From: Halococcus saccharolyticus DSM 5350
GTDB taxonomy: Archaea; Halobacteriota; Halobacteria; Halobacteriales; Halococcaceae
Assembly: GCF_000336915.1 (NCBI RefSeq)
Contig: NZ_AOMD01000021.1
Coordinates: 145,605-209,604, forward strand
Direction: 5' to 3'
DNA: 64,000 bases
The position numbers and the translations under genes were made by a program. Below the pieces are notes generated by a model, which was not told the DNA's origin, made no database searches, and saw nothing but the letters and a program-made list of their open reading frames with translations. Of this stretch, positions 35,128 to 42,839 are shown piece by piece; the first letter of the stretch is position 1, and the number at the start of each line of letters is the position of its first letter.

Positions 35128-36453
35128 GTGGATACCGTGAATTTGGCTCCACTTCGTCGTATCGCGGAGTCGTATCGATCGATCCCTATCGTCTACCGCA
35201 TCGCCGCCGGGTTCGTCCTCGGCGCGATCGTCGGACTGGTCGTCGGCGAACCGGCGACGCGACTTCAACCGCTCGGTGATCTCTTCCTCTCGCTGCTCAA
35301 CATGCTCGTCGTCCCGCTGGTCGTCTTCACGCTGCTCGCCGGCATGGAGCGCCTCTCGCCCGCTCGGCTCGGTCGCGTCGGTGGGACTGTCGTGGGTCTC
35401 TACATGGTGACGACCGCGATCGCCGCGACTATCGGCCTCGCGGTCGCGAACCTGCTCCAACCGGGGGCCGGCCAGGAGTTCGTCCCCGGCAAGGCCGAGT
35501 CAGCGAGCGCGCCCTCGATCGCTGAAGTCCTTCTGGGGATCGTCCCCGACAACCCGATCGGGGCGATGGCTGAGGGCGATCTCCTCTCGATCATCTTCTT
35601 CGTCGTGGTGTTCGGGCTCGGCCTCGCGTGGGTTCGGGATCGAACCGACGACGAGCGGGTGCGAGCGGGGAGCGAGACGTTCTTCGAGTTCGTCGACGCC
35701 GGCACCGAGGCGCTGTTCGCGATCGTCTGGGGCGTGATGGAGTACGGCGTCCTCGGCGTGTTCGCGCTGACCGCAGCGTCGCTCGCGACCAACGGGATCG
35801 CGGGCATCGTCTCGCTCGCGTCGCTGGTCGGCGTGGTCGCGCTCGGGATCGCGATCCACATCGGCGTGACCTACCTCGGACTCATCACCGCAGGGCTGCT
35901 CGGCCAATCGCCGATCGCGTTCCTCTCCGGTGCGAAGGACGCGATGGTGACCGCGTTCTCGATTCGGTCGTCGAGCGGCACGCTTCCGGTGACTATTGCC
36001 GACGCTCGCGACAACCTCGCGGTCGACGAGTCGGTGTATGGATTCTCCCTCCCGCTGGGAGCCACGATCAACATGGACGGCGCGGCGATCCGTCAGGCCG
36101 TCACGGCGGTCTTCGCGGCCAACGTCGTCGGCGTTCCGCTCGGACTCGGTGAGCAGGTGACGGTCCTCGCAACCGTCGTCCTCGTCAGTATCGGCACCGC
36201 GGGCGTCCCCGGCGCGGGGCTCATCATGCTCACGATCATCCTCAACGCGCTGGGGCTTCCACTGACTGTCGTGGGCTTCGTCGCCGCCGTCGACCCGATC
36301 CTCGGCCGGATCGCCACGATGAACAACGTGACCGGCGACCTCGCGGTGACGGCACTCGCGGCGAAGTACAACGACGCCATCGATTTCTCCGACGGAGTCT
36401 GGGCCGACAGTCGGTCGACGCTCGATTCGGCAACTCCCAGCACGAACGACTGA
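35128..36453 (+). CDS. Dicarboxylate/amino acid:cation symporter (DAACS family, GltP/DctA-like)
   Basis: About 441 residues from the GTG at 35128; a second GTG at 35137 is equally plausible and the frame is open to 34987, where residues do not fit the family. Eight membrane segments and two hairpins are expected. Signatures: FLSLLNMLVVPLVVFTLLAGM, the Ser-rich hairpin FSIRSSSGTLPVT, GATINMDGAAI (NMDG sodium/substrate motif) and SIGTAGVPGAGLIMLTIIL. It imports glutamate, aspartate or C4-dicarboxylates with sodium or protons at the cytoplasmic membrane. Followed after 81 bp by the helicase gene. Confidence 0.88.
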   Translation: MDTVNLAPLRRIAESYRSIPIVYRIAAGFVLGAIVGLVVGEPATRLQPLGDLFLSLLNMLVVPLVVFTLLAGMERLSPARLGRVGGTVVGLYMVTTAIAATIGLAVANLLQPGAGQEFVPGKAESASAPSIAEVLLGIVPDNPIGAMAEGDLLSIIFFVVVFGLGLAWVRDRTDDERVRAGSETFFEFVDAGTEALFAIVWGVMEYGVLGVFALTAASLATNGIAGIVSLASLVGVVALGIAIHIGVTYLGLITAGLLGQSPIAFLSGAKDAMVTAFSIRSSSGTLPVTIADARDNLAVDESVYGFSLPLGATINMDGAAIRQAVTAVFAANVVGVPLGLGEQVTVLATVVLVSIGTAGVPGAGLIMLTIILNALGLPLTVVGFVAAVDPILGRIATMNNVTGDLAVTALAAKYNDAIDFSDGVWADSRSTLDSATPSTND

Positions 36454-36534
36454 GACGACGCTCAGGATTTCCCCTCGACCACGAGCGTGGCTGAGACGCA
36501 AACCGTTTGTCCGCAGTCGTCCTCTCACCGAGTA

Positions 36535-38439
36535 GTGACCGACGCGAACGACGACTCGCCGGATGAGAACGAGACAGAGTCCGAATCGACGGTGCGGGAC
36601 GTCGACACCGAACCAACGGAGGACCATCCCGAGCCGGCGATGACGGCCGAGCGATTCAGAGCGACGCTCGAAGACCTCGGTCGGCCCGTCGCGACGGCCG
36701 GGGAAGTAGCGCGGACGCTCGACTGGACGCACGCCGAGGCGAGCGACGCGCTCGACGAACTGGCCGGAACGGGTGGGATCGAGCGCACGGACGTGACCGA
36801 CGATCCCGTGGTCTGGTATCCGGCCGAGTTCGCCGCGTTCGTCGATCGCGAGCACGTCGTCGTCTTTCCGGAGCGTCGGGAGATCGTGGTCGAACATCCC
36901 GAACAGTTCACCCGCGCTCAGCTTACCCAGTTCGCCCACCTCGTCGACTCGTCGGGGGAGGGCGCGTACATCTACGAAATCCGCGAGGAGGATGTCTGGT
37001 GGTCGCCACAGGACCACCTCGACGAGTTCATCGGCACGATCCGCGACGTGCTTCCAGAGCGTGCGCCCGACCTCGAAGAGTGGATCACGAGCCAGTGGGA
37101 TCGCGCCAGACAGTTCGCACTGACAACCCATCCCGACGGGTACACCGTGCTCGAAGCCGCGAACCCGTCGCTGATGGGCAACATCGCCCGTCAGCAGCTC
37201 GACGACGAGCACCTCCACGCGCCGATCACCGACACCGAGAGCTGGGTGGTCGAAGGAAGTGAAAGCGAGATCAAGCGAACGCTCTACGACGCGGGCTACC
37301 CCGTCCAGGACCAACGCGATCTCGAACGTGGTGCGGAACTCGACGTCGAGCTCGGGCTCGAACTTCGAGAGTATCAACGCGAGTGGGTCGAGCAGTTCCT
37401 CGATTCGGGTGCGGGCGTGCTGGTCGGGCCACCGGGCAGCGGGAAGACGATCGCCGCACTCGCCACGCTCGCTGAGGTCGGTGGCGAAACCCTCGTGCTC
37501 GCACCGAGTCGCGAACTCGCCGGCCAGTGGCGCGACCAACTCCTCGCCCACACCGATCTCGATCCGGACCAGATCGGCGAGTACCACGGGGGCGAAAAAT
37601 CGATCCGGCCGGTGACGATCGCCACGTACCGAACGGCCGGGATGGATCGCCATCGCAAACTCTTCGACGAGCGCCGGTGGGGACTGATCGTCTACGACGA
37701 AGTACATCACATCCCAAGCAAAGTGTTTCGCCGGAGTGCGGATCTCCAGGCCAAACACCGGCTCGGGTTGTCCGCGACGCCAGTCCGCGAGGACAACAAA
37801 GAATCAGAAATATTTACTCTTATTGGCCCACCGATCGGCACCGACTGGGCGAAGCTGTTCGAAGCGGGGTTCGTCGCCGAGCCCGAGGTCGAACTCCGGT
37901 ACGTACCGTGGGGAAGCGAGATCGACCGCGAGGAGTACGCGAGCGCCGAAGGTCACGAACGTCGGCAGGTCGCTGGGACGAACTCAGCAAAACTCGACGC
38001 CATCCGTTCCTTACTCGACGATCACGCCGATGCGAAAGCGCTGGTGTTCGTCGAGTGGCTCGACCAGGGCCGCGAGTACGCGGAAGCGCTCGGCATTCCC
38101 TTCATCAGCGGTGAAACCCGCCACGCCGAGCGCGAGCGGCTGTTCGACGAGTTTCGGCGTGGCGAACGAACGCGACTGATCGTCTCGCGGGTCGGCGACG
38201 AGGGGATCGACCTGCCGAACGCCGAGGTCGCCATTATGGCCTCCGGGCTGGGTGGATCGCGCCGCCAAGCCTCCCAGCGTGCCGGTCGGACGATGCGGCC
38301 GGCGGGGAATTCTCGGGTATACGTACTCGCGACCCGAGGCACCCGCGAGGAGGACTTCGTTCGCCAGCAGCTCCGTCACCTCGCCGGCAAAGGGGTCCGA
38401 CTGTCCGAGGCCGAAATCGACGACCCGACCGATCCGTAG
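36535..38439 (+). CDS. XPB/Rad25-like DEAD/DEAH-box DNA helicase
   Basis: About 634 residues from the GTG at 36535, which starts a typical acidic N-terminus (TDANDDSPDENETESES); a GTG at 36487 would add 16 residues. N-terminal winged-helix-like and damage-recognition-like region to about 275, then helicase domain 1 with GPPGSGKT (298-305), DEVHH (388-392) and SATPVRED (413-420), and domain 2 with GDEGIDLPNAEV and GGSRRQASQRAGRTMRP. The DEVHHIPSKVFR, FTLIGPPIGTDW and GGSRRQ..QR strips match archaeal XPB proteins. Likely acts in nucleotide excision repair or transcription. A short AT-rich stretch at 37797-37827 is unusual for this gene. Confidence 0.88.
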   Translation: MTDANDDSPDENETESESTVRDVDTEPTEDHPEPAMTAERFRATLEDLGRPVATAGEVARTLDWTHAEASDALDELAGTGGIERTDVTDDPVVWYPAEFAAFVDREHVVVFPERREIVVEHPEQFTRAQLTQFAHLVDSSGEGAYIYEIREEDVWWSPQDHLDEFIGTIRDVLPERAPDLEEWITSQWDRARQFALTTHPDGYTVLEAANPSLMGNIARQQLDDEHLHAPITDTESWVVEGSESEIKRTLYDAGYPVQDQRDLERGAELDVELGLELREYQREWVEQFLDSGAGVLVGPPGSGKTIAALATLAEVGGETLVLAPSRELAGQWRDQLLAHTDLDPDQIGEYHGGEKSIRPVTIATYRTAGMDRHRKLFDERRWGLIVYDEVHHIPSKVFRRSADLQAKHRLGLSATPVREDNKESEIFTLIGPPIGTDWAKLFEAGFVAEPEVELRYVPWGSEIDREEYASAEGHERRQVAGTNSAKLDAIRSLLDDHADAKALVFVEWLDQGREYAEALGIPFISGETRHAERERLFDEFRRGERTRLIVSRVGDEGIDLPNAEVAIMASGLGGSRRQASQRAGRTMRPAGNSRVYVLATRGTREEDFVRQQLRHLAGKGVRLSEAEIDDPTDP

Positions 38440-39263
38440 CGATCGCCACCTGACCGAGGACAGGCGCGGACAAACGCAGGATCTCACCACTATCTTGACC
38501 CGAGATAACGTGCAGTCAGTTATGATCTATTTTGACTGCTGTGAACCGATTAGTGTTCCCGTTTCGTTCGATTGCGCCTGTTTCGGGCGTCGACATCCCG
38601 AACCTACTGCCGTCGAACCGCGTGATTCGTATCCAACGTTGTAACGATCCTACCCCTGTTATGCAGCGGACGCCGCACCGGCGTATCGTCGTCCGACTGC
38701 GGACGGCAGAAAGGGCCGGACCGTGATGTCGATTTCGCGCAAGGCGCGCTGTCGGATTTTCCGAGCGGTTCGATATCGCACTGTGGAACGTTTCATCGTC
38801 GATCTCGCTCGTCACGGAGCCTTCGCCGACCCCGGCAACCGAACTCGTCCGCCGACTGTGTTCGATGAGCGTCGCTCGGTCTTCTGGAGGGTGCTCTGCG
38901 CCGTTCGAGACGACTCCACCGAGTTCTCAGTCGGCGCTGGATATTCATGTTCTTTGTTCACGCTCACCGTTCCGGAGGACGGGAATCACGGCCTTTCGGA
39001 CGGATTCGATCCCGAGTGCTGCTGAGTGGGATTTTCGCGGTTTCTACGTCCGTTCGATCGATGTCGGAGTAGAGGCCAACGAATAATTCCGGCGACGGCT
39101 CGGAATCGGTGGTTCGATCGCTTTGTTCTTCATCACGGAACGCTATGTGACGGCCGAATTCGAGCCAAAGTGGAGACCTGCTGGTTTTCGTCGCTCGTAT
39201 CGGTAGTGTCGTCAGTCCCGCAATGCGGTACATTTAGGTAGATAGTGGGAAATAACCTCATGC
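38440..39263. other. Long gene-free spacer (824 bp)
   Basis: No ORF has the acidic composition of real genes here; those present are Arg/Ser/Cys-rich. A 6-bp-arm hairpin ACGCCG-cac-CGGCGT is at 38670-38684. The last 35 bp hold the promoter of the IclR gene (TATA-like catttagg near 39230). It may contain decayed sequence; I recognise nothing specific. Confidence 0.5.
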
Positions 39264-40025
39264 ATGGCAACGGATGATGAAACGATCGGCGCGGTCGGAC
39301 GGACACTCGACGTCTTGGAGTTCCTTCGCGAACACGGGGCGGCGACGCTGTCTACCGTTGCGACCGAACTCGACGTGAGCAAGAGTACGGCCCACCGACA
39401 CCTCCGGACGCTTGAAGGGCGGGAATACGTGGTCGAGCACGACGATGGGTTCCACCTCGGGCTTCGATTCCTCGACCTCGGCGAGTTTACCCGGCGGTGT
39501 CGGCCCGAATATCGTCTCGCGAAGGAGAAGGTGGTCGAGCTCGCCGACGAGGTCGACGAACGAGTTCAGTTCATGGTCGAGGAACACGGGCGAGCCGTCT
39601 ACGTCCACCAGCACTCGGGTCGCCACGCGGTCGAGGCCAACACCCACCCCGGAAAGCGCGTCCCGATCCACGCGAGTGCGGCCGGGCTCGCGATCCTCTC
39701 GGAGCTTCCATCGGCGGCCATCGATCGGATCACAGACCGCCATGGGCTCTCAGCCGTCACCCCGAAGACGCTCTCGACGCGCGAGGCGCTGGAGCGAGAA
39801 CTTCAGGCGACCTGTGATCGGGGGTACAGCATCAACGATCAGGGAATCATCGAAGGGCTCCGTGCTGTCGGTGCGCCGGTGACGGGACCCGAGGGAGGAG
39901 TGATCGGCGGGCTGAGTATCTCCGGCCCCCTACACCGGATGGAGGGCGAGCGGCTCGAAGAGCGGATTCCTTCACTCCTGCTCGGTGCGACCAACGAACT
40001 CGAACTCAACATCGCCTACCAGTGA
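39264..40025 (+). CDS. IclR family transcriptional regulator
   Basis: 253 residues. N-terminal winged helix (DETIGAVGRTLDVLEFLREHGAATLSTVATELDVSKSTAHRHLRTLEGREYVVEH, about 5-60) followed by the IclR effector-binding domain with RPEYRLAKEKVVELADEVDERVQFMVEEHG, GKRVPIHASAAGLAILSELP, RGYSINDQGIIEGLRAVGAPV and GGLSISGP. IclR proteins control catabolic genes in response to small aromatic or acid effectors. It stands directly upstream of the cyclase and CoA-transferase genes on the same strand, so it probably regulates the catabolic cluster to 52.8 kb. The cyclase has its own TATA box. Confidence 0.92.
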   Translation: MATDDETIGAVGRTLDVLEFLREHGAATLSTVATELDVSKSTAHRHLRTLEGREYVVEHDDGFHLGLRFLDLGEFTRRCRPEYRLAKEKVVELADEVDERVQFMVEEHGRAVYVHQHSGRHAVEANTHPGKRVPIHASAAGLAILSELPSAAIDRITDRHGLSAVTPKTLSTREALERELQATCDRGYSINDQGIIEGLRAVGAPVTGPEGGVIGGLSISGPLHRMEGERLEERIPSLLLGATNELELNIAYQ

Positions 40026-40058
40026 CCGGGGACGACGCTGCACGAGCCACGGCACGGA

Positions 40059-40066
40059 TTTTTATA
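40059..40066 (+). promoter_or_regulatory. TATA box of the cyclase gene
   Basis: tttttatagg, centred about 29 nt before the ATG at 40092, which is leaderless spacing. A promoter right after the IclR stop suggests the catabolic genes are initiated here and are likely the IclR target. Confidence 0.55.
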
Positions 40067-40091
40067 GGAGGGGTGAGAACCGGGAGAGTGT

Positions 40092-40856
40092 ATGCTAGAC
40101 GGGTACGAGATGCACGACCTGACCCAGCCGTGGTGTGAGCACACGCCGGCGTGGCCGACCTACGACAACCCCAAGATCTGGTACGAAAAAAGCCTCGACA
40201 CCGAGAAAGTCAACGGCCAGAAGATCGAGTTCATGAATCACACAGGAACTCATCTCGACGGCGAGAAACACTTCGACGCGAGCGGCCGGGACATCGAGAG
40301 TATGCCGCTCGACGAACTTGTCGGCGAGGCGGTCGTCGCCGATATCTCCGACGAAGTCGGGGATTACGACGTCTACACAAGCGACATGATCAAAGACGTC
40401 GTCGACGTTCGAGAGGGTGACATCCTCTTCATCCACACCGGGTACCAACAGCACGCGTGGCACCGCGAGGACGCCGACCCACACAAGTTCTTCTGCAAGC
40501 ACCCCGGCCCGAACGCGGAGTTCGCCGAGTGGTGCGCGGAGAAGGGACTCAACTACCTGATCCTCGACTGCGGGAGCGCCGACCATCCGATGAACACCGT
40601 CGTCCGGGACGTCCGCCCCGAACTCGCCGACGAGGCTGCCGACCACCTCGGCGTCGACGACCTCGACGAGATCTTTCCGCCGGAGGGGTATCAACTGATG
40701 CACACCGAGCTGTTCCCCGAGGGGATCGTTCACGTCGAGAACGCCCAGGTTCCTGAAGAACTTCTGAACGAACGAGTGCAGATCGGGACATTCCCGTGGC
40801 GGTTCCGTGGCGGCGAGTCGAGCGTCTGTCGGTGCGTCGCGTTCACCGAGGCCTGA
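40092..40856 (+). CDS. Cyclase family protein (kynurenine formamidase-like metal hydrolase)
   Basis: 254 residues. The cyclase-family signature HTGTHLDGEKHF (50-61) carries the metal-binding His50, His54, Asp56 and His60. ILFIHTGYQQHAW, LILDCGSADHP and the final HTELFPEGIVHVENAQVPEELLNERVQIGTFPWRFRGGESSVCRCVA are family-typical. Members hydrolyse N-formylkynurenine, isatin or other amides and lactams. It follows the IclR regulator and precedes a CoA transferase and a molybdenum hydroxylase, fitting the ring-opening step of a heterocycle degradation pathway (inference). Strong TATA box, leaderless. Confidence 0.88.
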   Translation: MLDGYEMHDLTQPWCEHTPAWPTYDNPKIWYEKSLDTEKVNGQKIEFMNHTGTHLDGEKHFDASGRDIESMPLDELVGEAVVADISDEVGDYDVYTSDMIKDVVDVREGDILFIHTGYQQHAWHREDADPHKFFCKHPGPNAEFAEWCAEKGLNYLILDCGSADHPMNTVVRDVRPELADEAADHLGVDDLDEIFPPEGYQLMHTELFPEGIVHVENAQVPEELLNERVQIGTFPWRFRGGESSVCRCVAFTEA

Positions 40857-40936
40857 GCGGTTTCCCGCTGCCTCGTCCGCGGACGACGGGTGCCGGCGGG
40901 CAACGCTTTTCACACCGCGGCGCGCCGAGTACTTGC

Positions 40937-42154
40937 ATGGACGCTTCCGGGTACGTACTGGAGGGTGTGTCCGTGCTCGACCTGTCGACGTTCGTGACCG
41001 GTGGGTTCTGCTCGCTGATGCTCGCAAACCAGGGTGCGGACGTAGTGAAGATCGAACGGCCCGGTGCCGGCGACGACATCCGTCACTCCGGACCGCCCTT
41101 TATCGACGGCGAATCACCGTACTACTGGACGGTCAACTACGACAAACGGAGCATCGAACTCGACCTGAAATCCGATGCGGGCCGTGAGGCGTTGTACGAT
41201 CTCGCGCGCGAGGCCGACGTCTTCATCCAGAACTACCGCCCCGGAACCGCCGAACGGCTCGGCGTCGACTACGACCGGATCGCGGCCGAAAACGACGAGA
41301 TCGTTTACTGTGCCATCTCGGCGTTCGGCCAGACCGGCCCGTGGCGGCAGCGACCAGGCTACGATCTGCTCGTCCAGGGGCTGAGCGGGATCATGGACGT
41401 CACCGGCGCTCCCGACGGTCGGCCCGCGAAGGTCGGCCTGCCCATGACCGACCTCATCACGGGGATGTGGGCCGCGTTCGGGATCGTCACCGCGCTCTAC
41501 CGCCGTTCGGCTACCGGTGAAGGGGAGTACATCGACCTCGGGATGCTCGACGCGACCCTGCCGTGGCTCACCAAACAGGCTGGGAGGGTGTTCGCGGGCG
41601 AAGAGCCCCAGCGGATGGGGACCAAGGATCCGGTGTTGGCACCGTATCAGACCTTTCGAACTGCCGACGGCCACATCAACGTCGCCTGCCTCAACGGGAA
41701 ACTCTGGCGAGCGTTCTGCGGAGCGATCGACCGCGAGAACCTCGCCGACGCCGAGCGGTTCGCGACCAACGCCGACCGAGTCGAATCGATGGACGAACTC
41801 GAAGCCGAGATCGAGCGCACACTGACGAACCGGCCGACCGACGAGTGGCTGGATCGGTTCGTCGATGCCGGGATTCCCGCAGCCCCGGTCCAGGGCGTCG
41901 AGGACGCGCTCTACAACGAACAGACCGCCGAACGCGACGTCGTGGATACAGTCACGAGGGACGATGACGACGAAGTGCCCGTCATCGAACACCCACTCAA
42001 CTTCCGCCACGCGACGAGCGGCTTCCGGTCGCCGCCGCCACGTCTCGGCGAGCACACCCGCGAAGTCCTCCGGGAGGCGGGCTACGAGGAGTCGACTATC
42101 GACCGACTGTTCGAGCGCGGCGTCGTCGGCAGCGAGACCGACACGTCGGGATGA
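40937..42154 (+). CDS. CaiB/BaiF-type CoA transferase (family III)
   Basis: 405 residues from the ATG at 40937, where similarity begins (EGVSVLDLSTFVTGGFCSLMLANQGADVVKIERPGAGD). Catalytic Asp172 lies in VGLPMTDLITGMW, with FGQTGPW and GYDLLVQGLSGIM before it and GEGEYIDLGMLDA after it. Family III CoA transferases move CoA between carboxylic acids. The gene is in line with the cyclase and the molybdenum-hydroxylase genes, suggesting that an acid made by ring opening is activated to a thioester. The open frame upstream of the ATG overlaps the cyclase gene and is not coding. Confidence 0.9.
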   Translation: MDASGYVLEGVSVLDLSTFVTGGFCSLMLANQGADVVKIERPGAGDDIRHSGPPFIDGESPYYWTVNYDKRSIELDLKSDAGREALYDLAREADVFIQNYRPGTAERLGVDYDRIAAENDEIVYCAISAFGQTGPWRQRPGYDLLVQGLSGIMDVTGAPDGRPAKVGLPMTDLITGMWAAFGIVTALYRRSATGEGEYIDLGMLDATLPWLTKQAGRVFAGEEPQRMGTKDPVLAPYQTFRTADGHINVACLNGKLWRAFCGAIDRENLADAERFATNADRVESMDELEAEIERTLTNRPTDEWLDRFVDAGIPAAPVQGVEDALYNEQTAERDVVDTVTRDDDDEVPVIEHPLNFRHATSGFRSPPPRLGEHTREVLREAGYEESTIDRLFERGVVGSETDTSG

Positions 42155-42293
42155 GTCGGCACCGCCGCCCGTCCACCGTCATCGCCTCCGCCGACGGCTC
42201 CGATCGCCCATCCGAACCACCGGAAGAGGAAGGGAACTGCTACCGCGGAAAGCTTTAACACGATATCGACCCTCACGCACGTCATGGTCGATC

Positions 42294-42839
42294 ATGAGTG
42301 CTGATACACCCGGAGACGCCGCGGGTCGACCGACGCGAGAGGTCTCGCTCACGGTGAACGGCGAGACGGTCGAAGCCGAAGTCGAGCCCCGGCTGAAGCT
42401 CTCGGATTTCCTCCGGAACCACTGTGGCCTCCGCGGGGTCCGGGTCGGCTGCGAGCACGGCGTCTGCGGGGCGTGCACGGTGAGTCTCGACGGCGACATC
42501 GTGAAGAGCTGTCTCGTCTACGCGGTCCAGGCCAACGGTCGCGAGGTCGGGACCGTCGAAGGGCTCGCCGAGAGCGGCGAACTCGGTCCCGTGCAGCGGG
42601 CGTTTCACGAGGAACACGCGCTCCAGTGTGGGTTCTGTACGAGCGGATTCGTGATGGCGACTCACGATCTCCTCGAACGAAACCCAGACCCGTCCGACGA
42701 AGAGATCAGAAAGGGACTCGCGGACAATATCTGTCGGTGTACGGGCTACCAGAACATCTACAAGGCAATTCATCGGGCCGCCGACGAGATGGACACGGAA
42801 CCGACCGACGCGACGGACACCAGTGCGGAGGAGAACTGA
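42294..42839 (+). CDS. Molybdenum hydroxylase small subunit, [2Fe-2S] protein (CoxS-like)
   Basis: 181 residues. Plant-type ferredoxin cluster: GCEHGVCGACTV (C53, C58, C61) and KSC (C73). Second cluster: QCGFCTSGF (C112, C115) and ICRCTGYQN (C147, C149), both complete as in xanthine-dehydrogenase-family small subunits. It transfers electrons from the molybdenum centre to FAD. The stop overlaps the ATG of the large subunit (TGATG), so translation is coupled. A TATA-like gctttaac lies about 40 nt upstream. An acidic C-terminal tail is a halophile feature. Confidence 0.92.
   Translation: MSADTPGDAAGRPTREVSLTVNGETVEAEVEPRLKLSDFLRNHCGLRGVRVGCEHGVCGACTVSLDGDIVKSCLVYAVQANGREVGTVEGLAESGELGPVQRAFHEEHALQCGFCTSGFVMATHDLLERNPDPSDEEIRKGLADNICRCTGYQNIYKAIHRAADEMDTEPTDATDTSAEEN

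Noticed and set aside
35500..37758. 752-codon minus-strand ORF
   Set aside because: Antisense to the symporter and helicase genes; composition is Arg/His/Glu mirror sequence with no recognisable domain.
42473..42838. Upstream extension of the molybdenum hydroxylase large subunit
   Set aside because: The extra 122 codons overlap the iron-sulfur subunit in another frame and are Arg-rich; the ATG at 42839 overlapping the stop is the natural start.
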